DNA of 64,000 nucleotides, from assembly GCF_025698545.1 (NCBI RefSeq), contig NC_068575.1:47191980-47255979 (forward strand). Reading direction: 5' to 3'. The translations under genes and the position numbers were made by a program. The notes below the pieces were generated by a model. It worked only from the letters and a program-made list of their open reading frames with translations, made no database searches and had not been told where the DNA came from. Of this stretch, positions 47,205 to 59,206 are shown one piece after another. Position 1 is the stretch's first letter; each line of letters starts with the position of its first letter. This stretch comes from Gossypium raimondii. Lineage: Eukaryota; Streptophyta; Magnoliopsida; Malvales; Malvaceae.

Positions 47205-47720
47205 TGTTGGATTCGGTGCCCCAAGTGTAGTATTTTTGTCAATGTAAACTTGTAAATTTTTCGAACAGATTGGTTAATAAAACAAATTCATTGATATACT
47301 TTGTATAATTGTCCTCTTGTGGGTTTTGCACGCAAAGCAAAATGGAAGCAAATGTTGCTCATTAGTTGTTTAATGTTTAACTGATATTAAGCGGTATTAC
47401 GTGGTCGAATCGTAATACGAAAAGACAACTTGTATTAGTAGATGAACCTAAACATGTTCTTAGTCTAATAGAAAATGAGCAAACTAATTGAAAGACTAAT
47501 ATGGCGCCTATCTAGTCCAATTATGGAGATATTTTGTCTTAGGCATTGGAGCGGATGACTCCCAAAAGATAGAGACATAGATGTGACTGACTGGATTGAT
47601 AATACATCAAACTAGACCCAAGAAGAATAGATCCTGAATCCGTTTTTAGATTTATTCACTTGTGATGTTCATAGTATGGCATACCTAAATCTTGAGTGGA
47701 TGATGGACTATGCATACGTG
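47205..47720 (+). repeat. second, truncated copy of the TGTTAGGATC-type repeat
   Basis: Matches 36794-37097, 40333-40468 and 45113 onward in order, uninterrupted. The right end fades near 47720. It begins at the same TG base as the first copy. Confidence 0.6.
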
Positions 47721-49256
47721 ACTCCAAAGTAGGACTTTCATATCTCCAAAATATCAACATAAGCAATAGCCCAAAGATTTTGTTTCAATAAATTGCCAAC
47801 ACCAAATATGGCAAGTTTACTCCTCTGTCGTAGGGATGATACTACTTTGTCACAGGGATGATGGTAGTGACCATTATCGAGTGCCACTTAGAATGCTACT
47901 CCACAACTTGCATTAACAAATAATTTTAATTTTTTTTTATCTTTTTCCAATTGTTTGGTTAACTCATAATACTAACTTATACAAAAAATTTATAATAGTG
48001 TAGATTTATGCTACATGTAAGTTAAACACAATAGTTGTTACAATTGAAAATGTAGATCATTAATAGATTAAAAAAAAATCACCAACAAGTGGTTGGAAGA
48101 AGTGGCCATAAACTTTTTTTTCTCAAGCATTTGGACTAAGTTTGAATCTTAGAGTCATTACTTTTGAAAAACCTTTACCTAATACCATTGACCTAAATAG
48201 AATTAGTGTCAAATCGTAAAATAAAAAAAATTTACATGTGTATACAGAAAAAATAAAGAAATGAAAATTTTAATTTTGATCCACTTACTTGTTTATAGGA
48301 TTAGTTCTAAATTCAACATTCAACTTTTAAATGATGCAATTGGGAATTACTTTTGGACTTGAGCGAATTATACCAAAATTTAAGCAAAATTTGCTATCAG
48401 AACTTGTTGATGGTTTAACTAGACAAGGTGGAGAGGAGGGTGAGGATGTGTAGTTCACCTTGTTTTAGTACAAGGCGAAGAGTCATTAGACAAGGAGATT
48501 AGAGGTGGTAAGAAAGAAAGAAGGGAAAGAAAGGGAGATAAAGTGTAGATTAGGTTCAGAGAGAGAGAGAGAGATCCCTCGTTGCTTGGTTAGTTTGAGC
48601 TTTATATACCTTTAGCCTTGTATCCCTAGGTGTCATATGCCAAGTTGCTATTAGATGGTCAAGTCAAGTGGCCATGTGGTTTGATGGTATAGGCTAAGAT
48701 AGGGTGGCACTATCATTTGCCTTATGTTACCTTGGATGGGACGTCATGACAGGAGTCTGGTGTGGGGGTTAACAGGTGGAGCCCACTTAGTTGTTGGTGC
48801 AAGAGGTTTCCTCTGGAGGGTTTGTTCGAGGGGTTCTTTTGAAAGGTTTATCCATATCGTATGTAGGCTTACTGTTTAGCCCAAACAAGTAAGGTATAAC
48901 ATAATTGATATTCTAAACATTTGGCACCAAAATGCAATTCTTTTCTTCTATTAATTTGCATTATCTTCTTAAGAAGAAAATTAAAGAGGTAATATGAAAA
49001 AGTGAATGTTGTTAATATTAAATGCAAGAGTAAAGACTTATTTCAAGTAATTGTTAAAGTTTTTATTTGACACTTAAATAACATAAGTTCAAACGACATT
49101 TTTTCCTTGTTTCTAATATTGTAATAATAAAAAAAACCATAATTTTCATGCTCATTGCAATGTAGCCACCCACCTTTATCACCCATCTTTTCTAAAAAGT
49201 ATCTATATGAATCAATTCAACTTATTATATAAAAATGTTTTTATTCTCAATAAAAA
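47721..49256. other. uncharacterised intergenic DNA with promoter-like stretch
   Basis: No supported gene. 48400-48890 is less AT-rich and, on the minus strand, has GGTATATAAAGCTC (near 48600) upstream of a CT-rich run (48560-48574), which resembles a core promoter, possibly of an unrecognised LTR. The piece near 48100-48200 (AGTTTGAATCTTAGAGTC) is weakly SINE-like. Confidence 0.4.
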
Positions 49257-49671
49257 TGAGTAAATATATATATTGGTATATGAATTTTAATTTAGTACCA
49301 AAGTTTTTCTTTGTCCCATTAGGTAACTAAACTTGACTTCAAGGTTCATCAATTCGATACTTGAAATTTTTTTTATTCAATTAAGTACTTGAACTTGGCA
49401 TTTTGGGTGACATTGGTGCCCAAACTTGGCTTCATAGTTTAAATTGGTTCAAATAAGATATTTACCATAAATACTAATTTGGATAAAAAAGCCAAGTTCA
49501 AGTACCATTGTGAAACGCAAGCAAGTTCAAGTACCTAATTGGACCAAAAAAAACTTGAAGTGCCAAGTTAAACCTTTAAGCCACGTTCAAGTACCTTATT
49601 GGAGAAAAAACAATTAAGTACTAAATTAAAACTTGAAACCAAGTTCAGGTACCAAAATGTATATTTACCCA
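49257..49671. mobile_element. about 415-bp MITE with long inverted repeats
   Basis: The left arm (TGAGTAAATATATATATTGG...TTTAGTACCAAAG) and right arm (...TTCAGGTACCAAAATGTATATTTACCCA) are inverted copies over roughly 150-200 bp each. The motif AAGTACTTGAACTTGG recurs in both orientations. The TSD is unclear (A-rich flanks). No coding capacity. MULE-like or foldback type. Confidence 0.7.
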
Positions 49672-49689
49672 TCAAAAATCAGTTTTATT

Positions 49690-50265
49690 TAAAGGTAGCA
49701 ACAAAAATGCTACTACTCAGTGGGTTTAGAAACATGAGAGTGCAACAACGGAGGAGCAAAACTAGAAAATACCACAAGAGATGAAAGAAAAAAAAGCTCT
49801 CCGAATGGGACACCTCAAAACCATGCAACAAATCAGAGCCGGTGATCCCCTTTTTGGTAAAGTGAACTGCAATCACATTAGCCTCTCTTAGCACCTTGTT
49901 ACTCTGGTGCAAAAGGTCGTCAATGATATTCAAGCTCTTCCATAGCTTCCATGGTTTGGCAGCAGTGATACGGACCCATGAAACGGCAGCGAAAGCGTCG
50001 GATTCAACAATGAGAGGAACTTATAGAAACCATGGAGAAGGAGAATCCACAAATCAATTTGTCATCCCGGAGAAACACCACCGACAACCAGCACACCCTG
50101 TCTTCCCTTTCTTAGAACCATCAACATTAAAATGCCAAGAATCACAAGGGACCGACCAAGAAGCATTCCCTCTAATCCAGAAGAAAAATCCCACCATAAA
50201 AATCAGGAATTTTGAGCTCATCAAAGCAAAATCCAGTGCAGTGAGCAAAGAATGCAAAGACACCC
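49690..50265 (-). pseudogene. LINE-type RNase H domain remnant
   Basis: The minus strand encodes WHFNVDGSKKGKTGCAGCRW, matching the start of plant LINE RNase H domains (FNVDG...AG.GGV.R), then ESDAFAAVSWV and further down VLREANVIAVHFTKKGITGS, matching REaN.vAd.LAk.G. Stop codons (TN*FVDS, FL*VPL) and frame changes break it. No RT portion is adjacent. Confidence 0.75.
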
Positions 50266-50599
50266 CTTCACCGACAGAACAAACCTTATTTCTAGTAGAT
50301 TAATACCAATTCAATTCTCGCAAGCCGTACGGTCGAGACGATGGCGACACAAACAATAAACTATATTAGTCAAAGATGGCTTATGCATCCTGCCATTGCA
50401 CCAAATTAAGATTCTTACTATATGTTATGAATTGGATTATCATTGACTTTGAAATTTCAACTCATTCTCAAACTTCAGTCCTATTCACACTGCAGAACAT
50501 ATTAAGAAAGTTTAATACAATGCATAAGTGTTTCCATATGTTTTCATATAGCTTCTCTCGGGCGTATAGAGTTCTCTTCAAATAAATAAAATATCCCCT

Positions 50600-51748
50600 A
50601 TGAGGCATCGTTTTTGTTCTCTGCTAAGCTTATTCGCTTCCAAGAAAAAATCTCCTCAATTAGAACTTCCGGAGGATATATGCCGTTAATTTTCACTAGC
50701 CCAGATCAAAGCCGCGACCAACAACTTCCATCCAGACTCCATTATTGGTACAAGTTACTTCGGGAGTATTGTTTATAAAGGGACAATGGACGATGGAACC
50801 ATTGTTGCTGTGAGACGCTGCGGAGGCAGTTCAGGAGGAGGAGTAAGTGAGTTACAACTAAATGAGGTAAAGTTGCTTTGCCAGCTGCGCCACCCGCATC
50901 TCGTCTCTCTTATCGGGTTCTGCCTTTCAGAAAAGGAGATGTTCGTTGTGTTAGAGTACATGAGCAGAGGGTCACTCGCTCATGTTCTCTACGGGAAGGA
51001 TCATGTTCCACTGGCTTGGAAACATAGGCTACACATATGTATCGGTGCAGCACGTGGATTACATTACCTTCACACTGGAGCGAAGCGTGCTGTAATCCAC
51101 CATAACATCAAGAGCTCAAACATATTTTTAGATGAAGAATGGTGTTCTAAACTTTCAGATTTTGGATTGTCCAAACTGCTTCCTCTTAGCACGTCAAAAG
51201 CCTTGACAAGAATCGACACAGATCATGCGGTGGGAACTAGTGGATATATGGCCCCAGAGCATCGCGTGCGTTTACTGAAAGAAAAATCCGATGTCTTCTC
51301 ATTTGGGATTGTTTTGTACGAAGTTCTTTTTGGCAGACCACAATATGATAGCACACTGCCTGAGGAGAAATAATATCTGCTTGATTGGGCCATGGAATCC
51401 CTAAGCCAAGGAACCATTTATCATGCCATTGACCAATACCTCAAGGGAAGGATAGCTCCAGAATGTTTGAACAAGTATTTGGAAATCGCTTCTAGTTGTG
51501 TCCACCTTAAAGGAAATTTAAGACCAGCAATGGGCGAGGTGGAGGTCACACTAGAGCTTGCCTTGGAGCTGCAAGAGAGAGCAGATTCCGAAATGGAGAG
51601 CATCTATCCTTACGGTGAATGTATATATGAAGAAGCATTGTTTTCTGGCTTTGTTTGGAAATTTTTGGGTCTTGATAGCCATAATTTTTCTGAATTCACT
51701 TATGACTCATCAGATTCTGAGAGCAATAATTGCAACAATAATAGTTAA
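50600..51748 (+). pseudogene. FERONIA-type kinase copy 6, two nonsense codons
   Basis: One uninterrupted alignment frame from ATG 50600 (MRHRFCSLLSLFASKKKS) to TAA 51746-51748, broken by two in-frame stops. TAA at 50687-50689 replaces the CAA of CRQFS, and TAA at 51371-51373 follows LPEEK. Catalytic features: GTSYFGSIVYKG with one extra codon in the glycine loop, VAVRRC (arginine for ATP lysine), HHNIKSSN (HRD lost), intact DFG, and MAPEH in place of APEY. The region after the first stop could be translated from ATG 50786, giving a 195-residue fragment. Closest to copies 2 and 4; the 5' flank resembles that of copy 5. Confidence 0.9.
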
Positions 51749-51889
51749 ATGCTTTGTCATATAGCAGTATCTGTTCGGGGAAAAAAAATGAAAGTCTGTG
51801 TTACAAAAAAAATTTCAGGCTCTTTTTGGATTGCATGAATTAATGTGTGTGCTCTACAAAAGCAGCGATATGAGGTCAATCCCTGCAGC

Positions 51890-52480
51890 CATAGGTTAGA
51901 CATGTTGGCGGAAACTATTGCAGATTAGACATGTTGCTCGTCAAGTGGTTAGTAGTGATGGTTCTTGGCCTATTCCAGGAACTAAATATTCAGTGGCAGA
52001 AGTTTGGAGTATGTTAAGACCGGAGAAGGGAGAAGGTTCCATGGCTTAGACTGGTGTGGTTCAAGTTTTATATTCCCAAACAGACATTCATTTGTTTATT
52101 GGTTGGCCATTGCCACTAGGGACAGATTAATCTCATGGGGGTATAACTCAAGAAGATGAGTGTGTGCTTTGTAGGAAAGAGAAGGAAACTAGGGACCACA
52201 TCTTCTTTAGTTGCTGCATATCTTGGATTTATGTAAAATCCAAAGGACAGCTGTTGTTTGGGTTGAAGAGTCACTATGGGCTGCTACTTAAAAAAAAAAG
52301 AGTCCTTGATCACAAATATTTTACACATTGCTTTGAATGCTTTGATTTTTTATTTTTTTTATTTTAATTTTTGTATGGAAGGAGCAAAACTAGAGGGTTT
52401 TTGCACATGTGGAATCTACTGAGTCCCAGCATTCTTGAACTAATTCAAAATGTGGCGGTGTTATGGGTGCAGACTTGTTG
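51890..52480 (+). pseudogene. LINE remnant with RT-associated zinc-binding domain (zf-RVT)
   Basis: The plus strand shows DGSWPIPGTKYSVAEVWSML (near 51958-52017), LVWFKFYIPKQ-like and CVLCRKEKETRDHIFFSC (52160-52215), the C-x2-C...H...C pattern of the zf-RVT domain of plant LINEs, with frame changes between pieces. No intact ORF. Confidence 0.7.
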
Positions 52481-54190
52481 TAGTTGAAAACAACAGTGAT
52501 TTTAGAAAAGAAAGCTTTTGAAAGTTTTGCGGGAAAATGAGGTGAAAACGACTGTTTGATATTGTTATTAAGATTTATGAATTTGGGTATTAGGTATTTG
52601 TCTTTCTTGACTGAAATGGTCGACTAATTTTTTAATGAAGAAAACAAATACTTAAAAATCAAATTGATAAATTTTAATAGCTCTAATCTCTTGAATTTTC
52701 CATTCTAATTTTTTTTCTAAAATAAAATAAATATGAAAGTAGATATTATCATTTTTTCACTATGGTTCTTATTTTAAAATTCTCACTATAATTATCACTT
52801 AATTTGTATTATTTTTAAATAATTTAATATAATGATTTACTTATTAAAAAATATTTTATAATTTTTTATTTAATAAATAAAAATGTGTGGTGATGCAAAT
52901 CCTTATGCTATTAATTCAATTGGCAAGCGCATGGCCCATCATGGATGGATAAAGAGTAGAGAGATGAGGACAATATTCATTGTTTAATCATCCCACCATA
53001 TATTTATTGATTTATGAAATAAATTATTCATTAATGCTGAAGAAATCCAAAAAAGAAAGAAGTGTTAGCTCCAAATCGTAGACTTTTTGGAATCGCATTA
53101 TGCACACAAATTTAATACATTATAAAATCCATAGTGGCACTCAAAGAAATTGCCAAAAAGTTGAAAAGTAATACTCAGTAGTCAATACTAAGTTTGAAAT
53201 GCACGTGAGAGGAAATTTTAGGTGATTTTAAAATTGTGTTTTTCTTTTAATTTCATAATATAGTTTTATATATTATTTATTAGAATAGGTAAGTTTTGAA
53301 ATTTTACTTTTCAAAATACTTTTTTTTTAGTTTTACTTACAGATCTCAAAATCTCGAGTTTAATATAAATGTGTTTGGAAATTTTGACTTCCTTGTCATA
53401 TTTCATGTTTGAGCAATAGTTAAACAAGATGTATGGAGCAATCAAAGTTTTTGAGGTTCGTATATTTGATTTTTAATGGATTATGATTTAATATTATTGA
53501 GTCTTGTTTGTAGACTTGATTATGGGTTGAGATATCCATCTAGGTTCGAAGGTCCGCTCGAAAAGTGGGAGAGTTTGAGCAAAAATATAAGTTGTAAAAT
53601 GGGCTTGGACAAGAAATAATACTCGTTTTCTAAATGGACTGTGCCTTGGGTAGGATTTTTTGCTCGGGCCCGGCTCGAATAAGTTGTTTCATTGTTGTTT
53701 TGCTACCATTTCGTTATTATATTGAGACTATTTTATTGTTATTATTTGAATATTGTATAATTGTTAATTTTACTACTATTTTAGAGACATTTGCTTGTTA
53801 AATTACAACTATCTTAGTTGCCGCACATTAGTGTGTGGTTGAGTGTCTTTGGCTTTTTGTATTTTGCTATTTTATTGGGTAATTTTGTGATACTCTTTTA
53901 GGTATTGTTTGGAGAGCTTTATTAAATGTAAAGCGAAGCATGCACCAATTTTCATTGTGGTAAAGGTAGTTTGGGCTTTAGCCAATAGGTGATTCAGTTG
54001 GATTGTTGAATAAAATCATTCTCCGAGAGTTACTTTGCATCATGTTTTACCTTGCTAAAAATATGTTTTGTCTCATTTCCTCTTCTAACAGAAGTTAGAA
54101 CGAAATTATTTTGCATCCAACCAAGTTATCTATTCCAACATCTGTATGAACAATAGTTCAAACGAAGTGTAAACCAAAGTATTTTCTATT
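52481..54190. other. intergenic DNA
   Basis: 52908-53106 is homologous to the 3' flank of copy 4 (32230-32500). The rest is AT-rich. 53870-54197 probably includes part of the 5' LTR of the Copia remnant that follows, but no clear LTR start was found. Confidence 0.5.
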
Positions 54191-54197
54191 GGTATCA

Positions 54198-54960
54198 GAG
54201 CAAGCTTTAAGAGTTGTTTGAAGGTGATCGTTTGTTCAGTTTGCAATCATGGAATCCATAAAGGAAGGCAGTTGAATTACTTGATCCTTGTTGCTACTTG
54301 GTTTAACAAACTATACTTATTGGAAGGTTCTTATGAGAGATTTTATCATGTTCGTTAATGAAGTAGCTTGAGATGCTATTGAATATGGGTGGATTTGACC
54401 CATGGTAATTGTTGGTGATGACACCATATGCCTTGAAGAAAGAAGCAAATACACTTTTGCAGAAAGAAAGGCTTCTTATGAAAATTCATAAGCTCTGGAT
54501 ATTATTTTCAATGGGGTTGATTTGGACCAACTTAAAATCATTTTTGCATGAGAATATGCTAAGGAGACAGAGAAAATCTTGCAAAACCAACGTGAAGGAA
54601 ATGATGTCAAAACTTCATAATTTAACAACTAAGTTTAAAAATTTTAAAAAGTTTGAAAATGAAACTAAATTTGAGTTTTATGTAAAATTATGTGAGATTT
54701 TTAATGAGGCTTTCTATCTTGGTGACTGTTTTTTCAAGGATAAATTGATATGCAAAGTGTTGAGGCTTTACCAGGTTCACCATTAAAATCACGACAATAG
54801 AGAAGACAAAAGATATCATCACTTAAACTAGACAAGTTAATAGGCCAACATCAAACTTTTGAGTTGAATATGGAGGAAATGAAATATGCATCAAAATTGT
54901 TCTATCTACTATTTGAACGTGAGGTGGGACAAGAAAAGCGATCAAAGTTCCAACACTACT
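54198..54960 (+). pseudogene. Copia retrotransposon remnant: primer-binding site and gag
   Basis: TTGGTATCAGAGCA at 54199-54212 is a textbook initiator-Met-tRNA primer-binding site. Gag follows with LVATWFNKLYLLEGSYERFY-like coding in broken frames; the longest is 54409-54786, with KTNVKEMMSKLHNLTTKFKN and FYVKLCEIFNEAFYLGD, a UBN2-type gag core. A LIGQHQTFELNMEEM-like piece follows near 54840. Stops and frameshifts are frequent. No protease, integrase or RT follows. Confidence 0.75.
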
Positions 54961-55516
54961 TTTTGGGATAACATGTTTAGATTATATGAATCTATTATTG
55001 AATTTACTTTTAAATTTTTTAGTTACTAAATTTTGATATTTAAAAAATTATTTGAATTAAGTTTTTTCTCTAAGCATTTACATTCTAATTATGATATTAA
55101 AAATTAAGGTAAATTATGCTCAATGTTACTAGACTATTAGTAAGTTTACATTTTGGTCATTCAATTTCAAAAAATTACAAAATGGTCATTGAACTATTTG
55201 AAAGTTTTAATTTAAGTCACTGGATTTGTAACACCCCTAACCCGTATTCATTGCCGGAACAGGGTTATAGAGCATCATCGGAGTTTACATATCAATAAAC
55301 AGATATTTCATATAATATAACATTCGTGTTAGAAACCAACCGAAATCAAACATATTGTCCCTTATACGAGTCCTCAGGGCACAAAATATGTGTTAGAAAC
55401 AAGTCAGGACTAGATCGGGTACTTAGAGAATTTTTAGAAATATTTAAAATTTTCAACACTGCAGGGGTCACACGACCGTATGGCCAAGCCATGTGACTCA
55501 CATGGTCAAGAGACAC

Positions 55517-58351
55517 TGTAATGGCCTGAATTTTCAGTGGTGTCAGAATGGTGATTCGAGATCACTAAATCTAACAAATGAGTAGAAAATATTATTAATT
55601 TAGTGAGAATAAGTAAATGTGAAGTTGGGAAAATTTTTGAAATAGTGAATAGTGTACTAGGAATAAATATTAAAATAATTAAAATAAAAAATGAGGTATC
55701 GAGACCTCGAAGATTTTAAACCGAGCCATAAGTATTTTTAGAAATATTTTTAGAGTGTCATTGAGTTGGTATTAAGGTTTCGTTAGAAAATTTTAACGTT
55801 TGGATAGTAAATTAACTAAAAAGGACTAAATTGAAAATAGTGTAAAATTTGTTAAATTGTGATTAAATAGCTTAAGTGATTAAAAAGGAGGGATTTAAAA
55901 GGAAATTAGGCCCAAACTATATGGGCTGGACGGTTGGGCAAGAAAAATCTAGAAAAGTGATGTAATAAGGGTAAAATTGGAAATTTTGTAAAAGTTAACA
56001 AATAAAAATCTCAATTAAAAGAGTTTCTAGGCAATTCTTCATAATTATCAGCCAAAGAACGCCATTGAAGAGTCCCTCCAAACTGGTTTTTCATATATTT
56101 GAATCATGTAAGTTTAATTCTTGATTATTTCTTCTAATTTTTGTGGTTTTGATACTTTTACAATTAGGTCCAACTAATTGTTTCATTAGTTATTGATCTT
56201 ATGGCTGATTTTGGAAAGTTACCATTGATGGGTACTGAATTTTTATGATGAATAAACATGGAATTAAAGCTTTGATTTTGTTATATGATGATTCTATTAA
56301 AGTAATTTTGATAGAAATTGATTTTAGGGACCTAATTGTGAAAAAGTTGGGAATTAGGGTTTGGTGTTGCGGTTTTGAATATGAAAGGATATTTAGTAGT
56401 CTAAAATAGTTGGAAAAGGTTTTGATTGAGAAAAAAAATTAGATCAATTGAGGGGTTAATTTTGTAGGGACCAAATTGTAAAAACTGTAAAGTTTGGGGT
56501 AAAAGTGTAATTTTGAGAATCTAAGGGCAGAAACTGTGAAATGAATTAGAATTGAATTATATGCTGATGAATGAATAAATTTGTATTTTAGATCGAGAAC
56601 CCGAAGCAAGCCGAGGAAAAGAAAAAGTAGTTAATTAGTCCCTGAACTTTTACAAATTTTGCAAATCGGCCCAGGTAAGTTCCTATGGCTGAATTTTTAT
56701 GATTAATTGTTAATGTGGAAATGATATATTGTATAAATTCGTATATTGTTACTGAATTATGATTATGGTAAAAATGAAAAGAAGATGAAATTGTTAGTTC
56801 AAATTAAGGGATATGCAGGATTGAGTACACATGTTTGGCAACCAATGACGAATTGACGGATAAGTCCATGGTGGATCCATGCAAAGTGTGAAAAGTAGGT
56901 ATGGTGTTTCAGTGAAGAAAACCATACTGAGTTATGAAAAGTAGGTATGGTGTTTCAGTGAAGAAAACCATACTGAGTTGTGAAAAGTAGGTATGGTATT
57001 TCCGTGAAGAAAACCATACTAAGTTATAGCAATGTGAAATATTCAAGCAAATTGTGGCGCCGGGCAAACGATGTACTCAATTCCATAAGACGATCCTTAA
57101 TTTGACAGGTATTTGTAAGTGTAATTGAAGCTAAATGTCGGAATAGAAGTTGACATCTGATATTGAGCTCGATTAGATATATTTATTATTTGAGATTGGG
57201 GTTGGCAGGAAATGCTAAATTTTTATTTGTTTGTTAAGTTGTTTGTGAAATTTTGGTAAGATTTTATTATGAGCCTGTGAACTTACTAAGCTTTCTGTAA
57301 GGTTACTGGTGTGTGTTTACTGTTTCTTGTAGATTGACATATATATATATTTCGGAGGATCGGATCTACAACAACGATCACACTATCCAGATTTACTCCG
57401 GTAGATTTTGTTAAACAACTTTTTGGATTTGTATGGCATGTATAGGGAATTAAAGTAAAAAGCATTAGTATGAATGACTAAGTATGTAAAATAAATTTGA
57501 ATGTTATGGTTGTGTTAGATGTCTAAATATATACATGTTTTAGTTTGAAATGGTTGATTGGTTGAACTTCATTAGTATTTAAATGAAGTAGTTGAAATCT
57601 TGGAATTGGTTGTGATTTAAATTTGCGGGAAGGTTAGATAATTATAAAGGGGTTATATTGTATTTTTTAAATTTGCAATGGAATAGTTTTTGGATAGATG
57701 CACTGAGGTAAATTTGAAAAATCATCAAAATGGTGAAAATTGAATTAGAAGCTGAGTGAGATACTAAATTAAAGCTGAATTAGTCTACTTTCACATGAAA
57801 GAAATAGAGTAAGAAAAAGAGTTATATATTTTAGATATTTGAATTTTAGTAAGATATGGTCAGAATGATTTTGAGGTCCCCTGTTCTGATTTTAGAAATT
57901 CATTAAAAATTTCACAGAGGGAATTATGAGTTATAATTTATATGTATAGATTCCTTGATGAGTCTAATTTCAGGAGAAATAAGTGGAAGCACCATATGAA
58001 GTCTGTACAAAGAAATAATTGAATTTTAGTGACAAGAGGTCAGGATGGTCGGTCACTGAAACAGGGGAGAATTTAACTAATAAACTGTACTAATTTGCTA
58101 AACCAAAAATTCTGAAAAATTTATGGTGAAAATATATATGAGTCTAGTTTCAGGAAAAATTTACGGATCTAAATTTAGAGTTTCTTAACTCGAGTTATAA
58201 TTAAATAAGTGACTGCTGCGCAGGTGGACAGATTTGCTGTAAATAGTGAAATAAATTTTCAAACCAAGTTTTTATGCTCCGAATTAGTAAGATAAGCTAA
58301 GTAATGCCTCGTGCTCGACTCCGAAAACGGTCTCGGGTAAGAGGTGTTACA
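55517..58351 (+). mobile_element. plus-oriented solo LTR (2835 bp) with perfect TSD GACAC
   Basis: Starts TGTAATGGCCTGAATTTTC, ends GGGTAAGAGGTGTTACA, TSD GACAC at 55512-55516 and 58352-58356. Splice-like layout: donor CATG|GTAAGTTT-like (GT 56108), acceptor TGTATTTTAG ending 56591, an 83-nt block 56592-56674, donor CCAG|GTAAGTTCC at 56675, branch-like ACTTACTAAGC at 57281-57291, acceptor TGTTTCTTGTAG ending 57332. A hairpin array lies at 56889-57026 and the conserved ~550-bp block at 57690-58240. No internal region. Confidence 0.93.
56889..57026 (+). repeat. 47-bp tandem array with GTATGGT/ACCATAC stems
   Basis: Three units of 47-48 bp. Each has GTATGGT and ACCATAC (7-bp stem) around a 13-16 base loop with TTTCAGTGAAGAA. 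The third unit changes the loop (ATTTCCGTGAAG) while keeping the stem apart from its last pair context. It lies between splice-like donor 56675 and acceptor 57332. Confidence 0.88.
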
Positions 58352-58356
58352 GACAC

Positions 58357-58600
58357 ACCCGTGTCTCAGGCCAGTTGGGCATTCGAAATAGGGACAGATG
58401 GTCGTGTCCAGCCCGTGTTCGTACTCATGTAACTCTCTAACTTTGGTCACATGGCCAAGTCACACGCCCGTGTGCTAGGCCGTGTGAACATGCTGACTTA
58501 CATTCGTAAAAGATACAGGGAACACACGCCTGTGTCACCTAGCTGTGTGTCACACACGGTTGAGACACACGCCTGTGTCTCTACCCGTATAGACAAAAAT
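58357..58600 (-). repeat. CACACGG-type array, continued from 55455-55511
   Basis: GC-rich imperfect repeats (CACACGCCCGTGTGCTAGG, CACACGCCTGTGTCACC). The array was cut in two by the LTR at 55517-58351, whose GACAC target lies inside it. Confidence 0.8.
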
Positions 58601-59191
58601 AGGCCATTTTCTAAGCCATATTTCTCACCCAAATTGACACCAACCTAGCCTCAACAAATTGCACATCAACAAGCCATAACAAGGACTTCAACACAAGCTA
58701 AAATTATGTCTTAAACATGTATTATCACCACATACAACCAATATGCCCTTAGGCACCTCATATGACAACTTAATCCAAGTAAACCAAGTATCCAAACTTA
58801 CCTAATTAACCTATCTAACCAAGTTACCAAAGTTCACTTTAACTCAATTATATATATACATATGTCACTTATAATAACTTCACACTCATATTGTAATAGG
58901 CCAATTTAGCTCGGGCGCACAAAAAAATAATAAACCCAAAATAATAAAACAAAGTCTAAGTCCAGTACAAAATTATATCATTTGGCCCGATCGGAATGGT
59001 CCATTACTTGAAAAGGTTGAAGGTCCATCTACAAGCTTATGGAAACATAATCTTCAAGGATATACAATCTTAGATATGATATGCAATCTTAGAAGATATG
59101 ATTTTGTAATCTTAGAGATTTAATTTGTAGATACCCTTTAATCTTAGCCGTTGATGTAATTGATCTGTACCGTTGGATTTGGGGAGACTCA

Positions 59192-59206
59192 ACTATAAAT
59201 AGAGGC
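59192..59206 (+). promoter_or_regulatory. TATA box of the Tat-like LTR
   Basis: CTATAAATAGAGG, a strong plant TATA context, about 300 bp into the LTR, with the U3/R boundary expected about 30 bp downstream. Confidence 0.75.
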
